Assembly: GCA_963920635.1 (NCBI GenBank) | Contig: OY987305.1 | Span: 20,856,876 to 20,920,875, forward strand | Reading direction: 5' to 3' | DNA: 64,000 nt | Source: Pseudeuparius sepicola | Lineage: Eukaryota > Arthropoda > Insecta > Coleoptera > Anthribidae | Shown: positions 13,370 to 24,999 of the stretch, in pieces | How the letters are laid out: the number at the start of each line of letters is the position of its first letter | Numbering within the stretch: position 1 is the first letter of the stretch | Translations under genes and position numbers: made by a program | Notes under the pieces: generated by a model | Databases searched by the model: none | What the model saw: the letters and a program-made list of their open reading frames with translations, nothing else | Told to the model about the DNA's origin: nothing

Positions 13370-13581
13370 CTATCCAAGTTACAGAGGCAGTAGATGTAAA
13401 CAAAACCACATGAACGCATTGGGATCGATTAGCAGGGTCGGACTAATAGGTATATGAGATTCTGCGCAACAAGTCTGCGCGCGATCCTACCTATCCATTC
13501 CACTCGCCGCCTAAACACTTGAGATTTTACGACGTCCAGACCAAATGTTTTGATTCACTGCCTCTGTAACTTGGATATAGT
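13370..13581. mobile_element. Short MITE, ~23-bp TIRs
   Basis: Starts ctatccaagttacagaggca and ends with its near-exact reverse complement. About 210 bp, noncoding, typical of a Tc1/mariner-derived MITE. Confidence 0.65.
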
Positions 13582-14895
13582 TTAATACATTAAAACAAGA
13601 AAGTGGCGTCCGCAAAAAATAATTTGATATAAATCATAACAATAATAACATAACGATTACAAAGCATTTTAACACTGATTATTTCATAAACTTTTTTTTC
13701 AAAATCACGTCTACTGTCCATGCGAAAACAAACATCCTGTAAATATGTGTTCTGATAACACCGGTGATTCTGTGTTTCCTCTTAAAACACGGCTAAAATA
13801 AGACGCGGTTTTCTTCGATGTAAACCAAGAAAAGGATCCCCTGCAGTGTTCCGGGCAAAACAATATTATTTCTGGCAATCGACGTAATAAGTAGGGAACC
13901 CATATCGCTGGAGGCCGTGCATTCCCTCATACAATAAACCACAACCGCAAACTTCAAGTTGTAGTGCAAATATAGGCGCATATAATTGGACGATATTACC
14001 CCGCTATCGAGCACAGTTCATTGGGTAAATTGAACGGACACCACAATGGCCCCACATTCGGCAAGAGCAAATATTTTAAGCCATTCATGGCCCTGTGAAG
14101 ATATTCGGTTGTTTATAAAGTATCCCGAAGGTGAAATCCCATTGAAGGGATCAGCCGGAGAGTCTTACGGTTGATCGAGCAGACATCCGTCTTTACCAGC
14201 TCCGCTGGCCTTCTGCCATTCAGTACTCGAGCACCAGCACACCTAAGTGGAACCCAACGATAAAATTGCAGATAATCCCCTTTACTTAAGTGTTTGCCTG
14301 TACGATGGTTTTTTTTAGCAATAATTTTATTGACAACAATCGTACCGTACTGTGTAATATTTTCAGTGGCGTAGCTACCATACCGCGAAACCCCGAGGTC
14401 GCGGGGGGGCTGCCGTCAAGGGAACCCGCCCTCGACCTCGACCGGGCGACCCGGGCGTATACTCCGTGTTTTGTTCTGTTTTGATATTTTATTTTTGACC
14501 CTTCCTGAAACTGTTGCTTCTTCAGAATGGTCGTTGTCTAAATTAATTTAGAAAACGACCGTTATTAAAACAAAAACAAACTATTCGAAAAATTTGTGTT
14601 CTCAAGACAGAATAGGTAATTTAGCATTACTTTCCATAGAATCTGAAGAAGCTGCAGCAATGGATAAAAGCGAACTAATTAAATTTCATCGACTTCTCGT
14701 GCACTAAAGACTATGATATCATCTAAGGTATATTAAGCACTCTTTGTACGTTAGGGTGGCAAACTCATTGTGAATCAATCGCCTAAACTTTTTTTTGTTT
14801 GAAAACTTCTTCTTTTGGCCTTTCTACCATTGTCAAGATGCAAATTTAGACCCTATAAAGTTCCAAAAATTCAGTACTTTAAGTTGCCATAGATA
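13582..14895. other. Intergenic, one GC-rich island
   Basis: No gene recognised. At 14370-14460 a GC-rich patch (gcgggggggctgccg) stands out against AT-rich DNA but has no clear exon boundaries or domain. Confidence 0.35.
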
Positions 14896-15306
14896 ATAAC
14901 ACCCTGTATATTTTGTATTGGACCTTTGCACACCAACACTTTGAGTGGTCCTGTTGACTATTCGACTGTTTTGAGAGGATTCCATGGCACACTTGACTTG
15001 GCAGATGCCTTTAAAGTTCTTACTTTCCCTAAAATTTGACTCCCTGCAGAATGGAACTCCCTGTATATTTTTTGTTAAAATTTGGTATATGGGGGTTTTG
15101 GGGCGTTTTGTTTATCGCTGTGTGATCCGATTTTAAACAAAAAAAAATCGCTAAATCGTTTTCGTGAAAATCGAAATCGAGGGTATAAAAAAATGTAAAA
15201 AGAAGCGGATTTTGAAGGCCTTTCAAACAAAAAAAGTTCAGGCGATTATGTTCAAAAATGAAAATTTTACGGATTTGTACAATTTTAAAGTTGGACACCC
15301 TGTAAA
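14896..15306. repeat. Partial copy of the tacagggtgtccaacttt repeat
   Basis: Ends with aaagttggacaccctgtaa and shares long blocks with the repeat at 39317-40770 (for example the phrase ggtatatgggggttttggg). It is a single arm of that family. The 89-codon frame across it is a repeat by-product; similar translations appear wherever the family occurs. Confidence 0.65.
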
Positions 15307-15664
15307 TATAATTTTGTTTTAAAAACCTTTTGTTTTCATTTACTAAGAAATAAAAGTGTTTGATAGTGTCACCTTCATACTGTATGTTTTTTTATTATTT
15401 TCCAATGTGAGGGGGCCAAAATTTGAAACTACGCCACTGAGTAATTTCTTTGATTCGTATTAATTTAAAAAGTAAAAATAAGCTAGTCTGTTCCTACTGG
15501 TTTGAAGTGGCAAGCACAGAATCCAGGTAAACACCCTAAACTAGGAACGGACGTATTATTTGTCCTTCCGTACTGCATGTTCATTGTGCATAACGCACCT
15601 ACCCTTTTTAGGTGTCCATTCCTTTGTAAAAGAGAACTAAATAGCTATAAATTTAAATTACGGT

Positions 15665-16395
15665 CTACAGTGTGTCCCAATTTGATACTGGACACCTCAG
15701 AAATATACGAAGGGCAAGGAAAACAAATGGTCTCTATTTTTTTATTGGTAGTCCCAAGGGAGAGTATCTCGTAGGCGGTGGTATTTGGATGGGGTAATTA
15801 TTTCATGGCATGCTATGATTTTTTTAAATAGCAAATTTGCAAGAAACCCCATTAGGGATTTTTTTACGACAAAATGTTATTGAGAAAACTTGTTCAGAAT
15901 GAAAAACTCAATGGATTCGCAAAATTTCAAAAGTCTAGGCCTACTTTGATTTTAGATTTATTTCCCAAAGGTGTCCTTTCTGGAGCTTTCACGTCAAAAT
16001 TTTATTTTTTCACGATAATCAAGTTGCTTTAATAATATTTTGACGTAAAAGCTCCAGAAAGGACACATTTCTAAGAAAAAAGTGGAATAAAAAGATGAAA
16101 AAGCTAAAAATCAAAGTAGGCCTAGACTTTTGAAATTTTGCAAATCTACTCAGTTTTTTATTCTGAACAAGTTTTCTTAATAATATTTTGTCGTAAAAAA
16201 ATCCCTAATGGGGTTTCTTGAAAATTTGCTATTTTAAAAAATCCTAACAGGCCATGAAATAATTAGCTCATCCAAATACCATCGCCTACGAGATACTCTC
16301 CCTTGGGACTACCAATAAAAAAAGAGAGACCATTTGTTTTCCTTGCCCTTCATATATTTCTGAGGTGTCCAGTATCAAATTGGGACACTGTATAT
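15665..16395. repeat. Fold-back element, long arms
   Basis: Sequence from acagtgtgtcccaatttgat at 15667 reappears as reverse complement ending at about 16395. The arms run about 340 bp each around a centre near 16010-16030, where gctccagaaaggacac and its complement face each other. Noncoding. Confidence 0.7.
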
Positions 16396-16399
16396 GAAA

Positions 16400-17830
16400 A
16401 TGAAAGGGGGGATAAACACATTAGTTCGTATTTTGATTGGACGTACAATGGCAGCAGAATCAACTTTTAATTTTACCCATATTTCCACTTCCAATTGACG
16501 GGTTGGTAAATCTGCATTCTCATCAATCAATAGTTTTATTTAAACGGGGCTGCTGCGATTTAGATGTAGGTGCTGATATATTGACAGTGGTATCATGTGT
16601 GGTACGCTTTAGCGCAAAACGTATAAAAATTCTGTATCAATAAGAAACATGGTTAAAGCTTCTGAAGCCAGATTTTCACTGAAAATAGAAGATCTAAATT
16701 CTAAAAGTCAAAGAACTGGAAAGAGAAAATCTTGACTTGATCTAGTAAACAGAGATAACCGAAAAACAACTTCATGATTTTTGGCGTAAAAAATGAAATA
16801 TAATCTCTGTTGATCCTGGGAAATAAGCGCTATGTTAACAATAGCTATATACTGCCGCAGAACTAGAAACATTTGAAGATCTAGAGGAAAATCCTCCAGG
16901 AGCAAATAGTGCATCCCCCACACACCAGTTTATACAGTCAGTGGAAAAACTGTTTATAAAGACCAGAAGAGGGTGAATGATGGAAATGTAGGCCAAGAGG
17001 GACAAACAAAGATAGAAAAATCAGTGGTTATCAAGAAACAGATAACTAAAACATCTCCATTCCAAAAAGAGTACCTACCCACCATGATCCCAAAAAATAA
17101 AATCAATAAAGGATTGTGACGATAGATCAAGAACATATTAATAGATTAATAACGAATTTCCTGGGGGTTTTCTACCAAATATATATATTTTTTTTATCAA
17201 TACATCTTCCATCTTCGTAACTACGTACGTTTCAGCTTAGTTAGCCATCATTACGTTACAATATTACAAGTTAAAAACAATTTAAAATATCTAAAAGAGA
17301 AACGAAACATTTAGAATTTTTTTTTTCTTTTATACAATTTTCCTTTCTTATATTAAGTACAGATCCATATAATTTTTATTTTTTTTAAATTTGTTAAAAT
17401 TCGTTAAACGCATCTATACAAAAATTATAAAACATATATAAAGTTTTCCCTGTTATGATACTTACAGATCCTCAATTTACATTTGTCAAACAGTTGGAAC
17501 AGTTGCAATGTAGATTTTTAAGAATTAGATTACATCTTTGTCAGATCTAAGTTTATAAAATCTTTAAACATTTTTGTGTTATTTTGTCGAAGATATATTT
17601 GGAAATGCGGCAGGCAGTTCCACATGTCATACAAAAAACGGCTGGTTGAGTATTTTTTTATAAGTATAGTAGGAGAAACGTAATTTCAGAATATGGTAAA
17701 AATCTTTTATACAATGTAAGCAAAAAGGTATATATACATAAAAGAGGCAACTAGTATGTAAAATGTAAGAACCCAAATATTAAAATACCAAAAACAAGCA
17801 AAACCCCCCATCAACTATTTTATAAGAAGA
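16400..17830. other. Intergenic, possible degenerate coding remnants
   Basis: A lysine/serine-rich series of broken frames at 16640-17130 hints at an old transposon gene, but no motif is clear enough to name. Confidence 0.3.
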
Positions 17831-17833
17831 AAT

Positions 17834-18226
17834 TTATGTAATTAAATTATGATAAATGTGTGAGAGGCCATCAGTGTCAGTTCTAAAATTTATAGTATTT
17901 TGTTGTTTTTTAATGTGTATCATTTCAAAGATATTTCGTTTGAGATAGTCTTTTTCTTTGCATAATATTTCAGCATTCTTAAAATCAAAATTGTGGGAGT
18001 TATCAACTGCATGTTTACAGAGGGCAGTAGCATTTTCATTTTTATTTTTTATATCATATTGATGTTTGTATATTCTTTTCTTTAAGTATTGTCTAGTCTG
18101 GCCAATATAAGAAGATGGACAATTTAAACATTTAATCTTATAGATGATATTTGTTTGAAATTCATTGGTGATTTTTGGTTTGAGGTTAAAGAATAATTTT
18201 TTTGTATAAAAACCAAAATAATACAA
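17834..18226 (-). pseudogene. GIY-YIG endonuclease domain, Penelope-like element (minus arm)
   Basis: The frame encodes the C-terminal endonuclease domain of a Penelope-like retroelement: FQTNIIYKIKCLNCPSSYIG carries the GIY-YIG core as a YK-to-YIG pair with a CxxC between, followed by QTRQYLKKRIYKH with the usual Gln/Arg residues and KHAVDNSHNFDF, the conserved His-rich segment. The downstream ELIHI-type helix is present as EMIHI. The upstream reverse transcriptase is absent, so this is a 3' fragment. It is an inverted duplicate of the + strand copy next to it, with identical translation over most of the domain. In complete elements the domain nicks the target for reverse transcription. Confidence 0.85.
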
Positions 18227-18591
18227 AAAAATTCTTCTCTAACCTCAAACCAAAAATCACCAATGAATTTCAAACAAATATCATCTATAAGATTAAATGT
18301 TTAAATTGTCCATCTTCTTATATTGGCCAGACTAGACAATACTTAAAGAAAAGAATATACAAACATCAGTATGATATAAAAAATAAAAATGAAAATGCTA
18401 CTGCCCTCTGTAAACATGCAGTTGATAACTCCCACAATTTTGATTTTAAGAATGCTGAAATATTATGCAAAGAAAAAGACTATCTCAAACGAAATATCTT
18501 TGAAATGATACACATTAAAAAACAACAAAATACTATAAATTTTAGAACTGACACTGATGGCCTCTCACACATTTATCATAATTTAACATAA
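18202..18591 (+). pseudogene. GIY-YIG endonuclease domain, Penelope-like element (plus arm)
   Basis: Plus-strand twin of the neighbouring copy, with the same motifs (YKIKCLNCPSSYIGQTR, KHAVDNSHNF, EMIHIKKQQNTINFR). Over roughly 105 residues the two translations look identical, so the duplication is young or kept equal by gene conversion. No reverse transcriptase domain precedes it. Penelope-like elements often carry inverted copies of their own end at the 5' side, which would explain this arrangement without a separate recombination event. Confidence 0.85.
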
Positions 18592-18599
18592 ACACAAGT

Positions 18600-20420
18600 T
18601 GTTGCACGGCTAGAGCGTGATACGCACGTGATCGGCTTGCTATTGGTTACTCGGCAATAAAATCTGACCCGGCGGGCGAGTGGAGCAAGTCGATGTTTCT
18701 TACAGAGGGTTATTGAGTTGAAAGTGGAACTTTATTTTTTTCCGATATAATTCTTTCCCTGTTTATTAATTGCTGGAGCTACGATTTGTATTAATAGTAG
18801 AAATTTGCAGGTAAGTGAATGACTAGGTGTGCCATAAAAGTTTGTTTTTAAAGTTCTTAATACTGGCGCATATTATTTTAATATTTTATATTATAAAAAT
18901 TCATAGAGATCGTCCTTAATGCGACCCTGCCTCGTATTAGCCCTCAGAATTGTTCACCTGCTTCCATCGTGTAAATGTTTACGCGCCACTTGCATTTAGT
19001 TTAAATAGAGTGTAGTCCATTGCATAAGCCCCCCCCCGTTTTGGTCTCGGTTTGCAACATAATTGAAAACTATTGTTTTGCAATTTTATTTTTCTTGGGA
19101 CTGTCAAAATTGCCGCTTAACTTGCAGCTCCCATATTTCTAGAGCACAAGCTGCCAAATTTTGTTACAAAAAAAAAATATAATGGAATTGAGCCTATCCA
19201 CTGTTGTTGTAACCAGACAATGTGATTGTATCCAATACTATAATGAGATAATCTTTTGTCTGCATCTCTGCGCCTGCGAGTTCGTCTCGGCTTGGTGAAG
19301 TTCGAGCACGCATCGCGTAGTGCGATCTCGATGTCAGGATCACGGAGCCGCGCGCGCTATCATCTGATCCGACCCCATTGTGTGCCTGAAGGGCCGATCT
19401 AGCAGACCTTATCAACTTAATCGGCGTCCCTGGAAATATGAAAATGCCCCGCACACGTTCCGTTGTAATCCGCGTGTAATCGATCCTCTCAATATTCGCG
19501 CAGTTATAACCTAAATTGAACTCTGCAGAACCCTACCCGGTGACCCAGGAGAATGCTACCTATATCATTGTTCCCAGACCAAATATAACTATAATATAAA
19601 TAGTAACAAATGGCGTTGTAATCATTCAACATATACAATACCAACTCAAAACACGTATTTGTTTAAGTGCACGTGCTGATTCCGTTGCCACTGGCGGTTT
19701 TTCTTAAATGCATTATTCAAAAGTATTACAACAAATACACAATAAACTTTATAGAGTAAAAACAACACGTTTGCACTGATTTTGCACATGATAAATCAAA
19801 GCATATGAAATAGAGTTGCGCGGCGGGGCACGGTGTTGCCGGATAGTGCAACCGTCTGGGAAAATCAATATTTTTCGAAATTCATCTATTAATATGTAAA
19901 AGATAAAGACGGAAATAAGTTTGTATAATAATAGATATAAATGTCGTCACATTTGCAATCTACAGGGTGGTCCAGAAATTAGTGCCACCCTATACATAGC
20001 CGTAGATAATAAGCGCAAAAAAATTTAACAGACTCGTGTTTTTTGTTTTGCTCAAAGCTCAAAATTAACGGCACCATCGACCGTTCATAAGGAGCCCTGA
20101 ATCTAGTTCTTTGGCAATAACCTTGATTGACCGATTTCATATTAGCGAATAGCGAATATTCGGCCACAGAATAACTAAACAGAATTCCAACGCTTACCGC
20201 GGCAATAATCTCGGTTTGCCGGCCCGTCTCAGGTCGACGGGACCAGTGAGGAAACAAATTTTGAGACAGCGCTCGGTGCCAAGCACGATCGCCGCGCCGC
20301 CTGCGGACTCATCAAAACTACTTACCTGCTTCTTTGCGCAACGAAAACGGTGCCCGGCCCGCCTCGTCCTATTATATTTAGTGAAGCGAAATCGGGCTAA
20401 AAAGTCGTCAAAAAATTTTT
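18600..20420. other. Intergenic; possible 5' exon region
   Basis: Mixed-composition DNA. At 18600-18820 a less AT-rich block ends in tttgcag followed by gtaagtg, which could be an untranslated first exon with splice donor or, equally, chance. No domain seen in frames at 19194-20428. Confidence 0.3.
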
Positions 20421-20423
20421 CAA

Positions 20424-21832
20424 GGTAGAACTAGATTGGACCCCATAGGTGTTGTTAAGTACATCACTCTGCATACGAAATGGCGATTTACGAAATTTTT
20501 TTGTGGTCGAGACCTTTTTTATTTCGAAAAAACTGTCGAAATTGACAATTTACGGAAATTGTGTTTTTTTACGTTAACATCGTCATATCTTTGAGAGTAG
20601 TGGAGCTATCGACTCGAATTTTTTTTTAAATTGAAGCTAACATATGAGCGCTTACAACGAATGCCATTTTTGTTGTCCAATATTGTTTATTAACCACTTT
20701 AAATAGCAACAAAATTGCAACGTTATAAAAAGTGTAATGAAATTTTCACTAAGCGAGAAACTTTTTTATTTGTGGAAATTTTTATATACATGCTGCGAGG
20801 GAAATGTGCCCAAAACAAGAAAAAAGTTTTTGGCAAAAAAAATTACCTATAGCGCCTATAGTTTTTGAACTGTGAATTTTTTTTTGTGGCGCGCGCTACT
20901 CACGTGGAACGCAAAATTAATCCCTTGCCTGAGAATATCCACGCGTGGCGGGCATGTCTCAACAACTAATGCGTAGTTTACATGCGCAAGTGAAACTATC
21001 ACAAATATAAATATCTTAGAGTAATTCCTAATAGCACATAGGTCTGTGCTAATAGTTTGCCAATGTAAACCCTCTCAGTGAGAACTCTCTGCCATAGCCA
21101 TAAAAGAGTAGGTAGGTACGTCTCTGGGAGCGTTTACATAAACTATTTGGAAGTACTCTCAGTACGACTTGTGAGTTCATGTAAACGCTCCCAGAGTTCT
21201 TCCTGAGAGGGTTTACATTGGCAAACTTTTAGGAAATACTCTAAGATATTCATATTTGTGATAGTTTCACTTGCGCATGTAAACTACGCATCAGTTGTTG
21301 AGACATGCCTGCCACGTGTGGATATTATCACGCAAGGGATTATTAATTTTGCGTTCCACGTGAGTAGCGCGCGCCACAAAAAAATGCACAGTCCAAAAAC
21401 TATAGGCGCTATAGGTAATTTTTTTTACCAAAAACTTCCTTCTTGTTTTGAGCACATTTCCCTCGCAGCATGTGTATAAAAATTTCCACAAATAAAAAAG
21501 TTTCTCGCTTAGTGAAAATTTCATTACATTTTTTATAACCTTGCAATTTTGTTGCTATTTAAAGTGGTTAATAAACAATATTGGACAACAACTATGGCAT
21601 TCGTTGTAAGCGCTCATATGTTAGCTTCAATTTTAAAGAAAATTCGAGTCGATAGCTCCACTACTCTCAAAGATATGACGATGGAAATGTAAAAAAACAC
21701 AATTTCCGTAAAATGCCAATTTCGACAGTTTTTTCTAAATAAAAAAGGTCTCGACCACAAAAAAATGTCGTAAATCGCCATTTCGTATGCACAGTGATGT
21801 ACCCTATGGGGTCTGATCTAGTTCTACCCTCA
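20424..21832. repeat. 1.4-kb fold-back element
   Basis: Left arm 20424-21138 and right arm 21180-21832 are imperfect reverse complements. The outer ends share tagaactagat and its complement; the inner ends share ctctgggagcgtttaca and tgtaaacgctcccagag. The arms differ by a block of about 60 bp on the left side. No transposase is encoded; frames inside are repeat by-products. Confidence 0.75.
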
Positions 21833-22194
21833 AAAAATTTCTTTTTTGAGAACGAAGCGACTTTTTGCTGATATATTAAAAAATATATTTCAAAGTTATT
21901 TAAAAAGTATTAAAAAAATAGGTTTAGGAACAAAATTTAGGATAGCAATACGTTATTGAATATACGGAGACTGCTACAAGCTAAAATGGTACAAACAGAT
22001 TTTTTTTTCTGAAGTTGTTATCACAGATAGGAAAAAAGAAAAACACTTTCTTATGGCACTTCTTAACGGGCTTTAAGATGGCGTTTTTAGATCTTGGGTT
22101 GACTATGGCTTATTTTTTGGGCCCTTTATGGTTGTGTTATACAAAATTATTCGATATTTACAAATTTATTATAAAAATAGTTTTTCTTTATGGT

Positions 22195-22870
22195 ATTTTC
22201 AGAGAGTTCTATGGTATACAGAGTGTTTAACTCGGCGCTCTCATTCCAGAAGGTGGCGGACACGCGCCACGCGCTCCATCGAAGGTCGAGGCGCGGTTCC
22301 AGTCGACGTGCGGTACAGACGACGCTTCGGGCTGGAAGCTGTGGTCTTGGGTTGATTATAACTTATTTTTTGAACACTTTATGGTTGAGTTATATAAAAT
22401 TATTCACTATTTATTATAAAAATCGTTTTTCGTTATATTTTCAGAGAGTTCTATGGTATACAGAGTGTTTAACTCAGCGCTCTCCAGACTAATTATATTG
22501 GTTTCTATGCTTAAGAAACATTCTTGAAAATTAACTGGGGGCGACTATAGTTTATTTTTGAAAACATTACGGCTGTGTTATACAAATTATTCTCTATTTA
22601 TTATAAAAATCGTTTTTCTTTATATTTTCAGAGAGTTCTATGGTATACAGAGTGTTTAACTCAGCGCTCTCCAGACTAATTATATTGGTTTCTATGCTTA
22701 AGAAACATTCTTGAAAATTAACTGGGGGCGACTATAGTTTATTTTGAAAACTTTACGGCTGTGTTATACAAATTATTCTCTATTTATTATAAAAATAGTT
22801 TTTTCTTTATATTTTCAGAGTTCTATGGTATACAGAGTGTTTGACTGAGCGCTCTCCAGACTAATTATAT
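22195..22870. repeat. Four degenerate direct repeats, ~187-bp period
   Basis: Copies of cagagagttctatggtatac start at about 22200, 22442, 22629 and 22816. Three intervals are 242, 187 and 187 bp; the longer one contains a GC-rich insert of about 60-100 bp (22240-22345). Each copy is followed by gcgctctccagact-type sequence. Noncoding satellite-like cluster immediately left of the divergent spliced gene. Confidence 0.7.
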
Positions 22871-23082
22871 TGGTTTCTTTGTTTAAGAAACTGGAAAATT
22901 AAAGGCTCAGAATGATTTTGTTAGATATTTAATGTGTGGAATGAAACAAGAGAAATATATTTATGTTTTATATTAAAAATATATATATACAATAAACACT
23001 AATTTCTAAATATATACACACTTACATCTAATTGGATAAAATAATGAAACTTATCTATACATATACGTATAACTAAATATAT

Positions 23083-23912
23083 TTAGGGGAGATTTTTTTT
23101 CATGCGTTCAAGTTTTTCAACTTCATTCATACATGAGGCACGCCCTTCTTTCGCACGATTATAAATGGCTTTTATTTTCAACATCCTCTTTTCACATTCA
23201 TCCCACTCCCTTTGCATTCGATATCACACATTCAAACCTTCTCTTTTTTTCGTTTGCGTTTGAAATGCCCCCATCTGCCAACTCTCTCATATTCATAAAT
23301 ACTTCACTCACACTTTGATGCTGCTCGTTCACAAATCTCCCCTTTTCATTTAGCATTGTCAAATTCTTTCCCCCACGCGTTGTCTGTGACTCCTGGGAGG
23401 GTCGCTTCGCTATCAAATCGTCTGCCTCGTCGCTTAACCTCTTGCATGACGACCGCGATGAAGCCCTGGAGCCCCCACACCGGCTTTGATTATCTATCTG
23501 TGAGGAAGAAACCTTATTTGAAAATAGCGAATTTTATAAATGTTAGCTTACCTTTGACGATGCTGCCGGTGATGGAAGACGTCCAACTTCAAAATCGGAA
23601 CCATAATCATCAAGAGCCATGTCGCAGAGTTGCTGGTTGGTGAGCCCTGCGATGAATGGCTCCTCCAGCAGACTCAACACGCTTGAGTTGAGATTGGGCA
23701 GCTATGAAAGGAAAACATTATATGGGAAAATACTGATTAATGCAAACTTACAGGTTCGGGGCAAATTGACGCCACAGCGTTGACCGTCTCGTCGGCACTC
23801 CGAGTTGGCTACAAGTAAATGGGTTCAATGAGAATCGAATGAGAAATTAAATTAAAAAACTTACAGCTACCAAACGGCAATCACTTAGAATTTTAATTTT
23901 TGATGATTCCAT
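23083..23912 (-). CDS. Unknown four-exon gene, divergent from the Polinton
   Basis: Exons on the - strand: 23912-23865 (16 codons from ATG), 23808-23752 (19 codons), 23701-23552 (50 codons) and 23497-23198 (99 codons plus TGA). The introns are 56, 50 and 54 nt, all start GTAAG, all end in AG, and all are phase 0, so the 184-residue reading frame runs through without a break. That consistency is the main evidence. Exon 3 is acidic and leucine-containing (LLEEPFIAGLTNQQLCDMAL); exon 4 begins Ser/Arg-rich (SRASSRSSCKRL), suggesting a nuclear protein. Past the TGA, an overlapping frame (23217-23083) continues with a strongly charged, helix-forming sequence ending MKKNLP, so the present TGA may result from a one-base change. 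I do not recognise the family. Polintons usually lack introns, so this may be a host gene or a late acquisition. Confidence 0.6.
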
Positions 23913-24285
23913 ACTGTTCAAAGCGACGAAGCACAGGTGAACTGAGTAAAAGCGGTTCGGAACACGGGTGAACTGAGTAAAAGCGGCTCGGAACACGACT
24001 GTGAAACACGGGTGAACTGAAGAGGAAACGCGCCACGCATCGTGTGTATATCGGAACAGTGTTGCCAGTTTGGTAGATTTTTCCTGAACGTTAGGGAGAC
24101 CCGCCCACCGGAGGCAACGTTGTCAGATTACCGAAAGTCCCCACCAACCCCGCCCCATCAGTGCCCTCCTACATGGTACCGCCCACATCCCTTCTTTCCG
24201 CATAGTAAGAAGTATTGGAATATAAGAGTCATATCTTTGCTTTCAGTGATAGTTTCTACAAATCTTTAGTTTTCTGCAAATCGTA
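23913..24285. promoter_or_regulatory. Divergent intergenic region with repeats
   Basis: Separates the start codons of the spliced gene and the first Polinton gene. Three direct copies of gtgaactga(gtaaaagcgg) begin at 23937, 23968 and 24012, just upstream of the spliced gene. A weak TATA-like gaatataag sits near 24217, about 70 bp before the right-hand ATG. Confidence 0.45.
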
Positions 24286-24813
24286 ATGTCTAACATCAGG
24301 TATATCATCGACGCTGATGGCTTTCAAGTTAGTGGAAAGTTCGTTATAAAAGAAATGTCGATATACGATATGAAATCGAGGGAAGTGACATCCAGGTATT
24401 ATCGTGTGGGAAACTACCGCAGCCTATCTTCTAAGGATGCATGCACTGCTCGTTGGTTAACGATGAACTTGCACGGCTTGAAGTTTGAAGATTGTGCAAC
24501 GGATGAAGCCCAGGAAAGTGCGTTAGAAGAGATTCGGCGTCTGGGGGAGTCCGCTGGCGATGAACTTATAGCTTACAAGGGAGGACAAGTTAAAAGGAAT
24601 CTGCTGCAGGCCGCGGGGTATGCCCACTTATCTTACAATATCGAGGATCTAGGCTGCCCCAAGTTCGACGTCCTTGTTCGGAAGCAGCAGAGGTTCTACG
24701 AGCGAGTGCGTGCAAACCAATGTGAGCGACACATCACGAGGCCTGGAAAAGCATTTCACTGCCCGAGGGTAGAACTAATGTTTTTTTCTGAATTTATAAG
24801 ACGATGTAAATAA
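24286..24813 (+). CDS. Exonuclease-like protein of Polinton/insect-TE type (tentative)
   Basis: A 175-codon ORF with ATG at 24286. The N-terminal IIDADGFQVSGKFVIKEMSI matches a pattern I associate with small proteins found beside Polinton-like and other insect transposon polymerases: a D-x-x-G-F turn, then a KE pair in a beta strand, suggestive of an RNase H/DEDD-type fold. KGGQVKRNLLQAAG near residues 97-110 and the Cys/His-containing end (CERHI, HCPRVE) also fit that family. A catalytic DxE signature is not obvious, so enzymatic activity is uncertain. The gene precedes polB by 186 bp on the same strand. An AATAAA lies shortly after the stop. It may act in replication or repair alongside the polymerase. 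Confidence 0.5.
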   Translation: MSNIRYIIDADGFQVSGKFVIKEMSIYDMKSREVTSRYYRVGNYRSLSSKDACTARWLTMNLHGLKFEDCATDEAQESALEEIRRLGESAGDELIAYKGGQVKRNLLQAAGYAHLSYNIEDLGCPKFDVLVRKQQRFYERVRANQCERHITRPGKAFHCPRVELMFFSEFIRRCK

Positions 24814-24940
24814 TTTAGTTTTTGTGAAAATGTAAATAAAAATGTAAAGTTATTATAAAGGGAGCAAAAAAAAAACCTTTTCTCAGATCCTGTTTTCATA
24901 CTAAAATTTTGGAGAGGGGACCATCCTTCGACGCTCTTAC

Positions 24941-24950
24941 CCTATATAGG
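24941..24950 (+). promoter_or_regulatory. TATA-type box for polB
   Basis: cctatatagg, 50 bp before the polB ATG. Similar boxes precede several other genes of this element, for example 28809-28818, 33158-33168, 34091-34100, 36254-36265, 37530-37540 and 37998-38008. Confidence 0.5.
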
Positions 24951-24999
24951 TAGGAACTCTGCCTATTTCTAGCACACTGCTCTACTCATTGCTTCGAAG

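Larger units (their letters stand above)
17832..18594. repeat. ~760-bp near-perfect palindrome
   Basis: The arms meet near 18213 with almost no spacer (aaccaaaataatacaaaaaa). The outermost blocks differ only by a small indel. It holds the two opposed GIY-YIG frames. Confidence 0.85.

Noticed and set aside
15029..15298. 89-codon Phe/Lys-rich frame, with look-alikes at 39324 and 40525
   Set aside because: Recurring translation of a noncoding inverted-repeat family, in different frames and with stops; not a conserved protein.
21291..21524. Overlapping frames on both strands
   Set aside because: Lie in the arms of the 1.4-kb fold-back; by-products of the repeat.
22240..22345. GC-rich block considered as an exon
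   Set aside because: No consistent frame with splice sites on either strand.
24042..24269. 75-codon frame before the first Polinton gene
   Set aside because: Pro-rich, no domain, overlaps the presumed divergent promoter.
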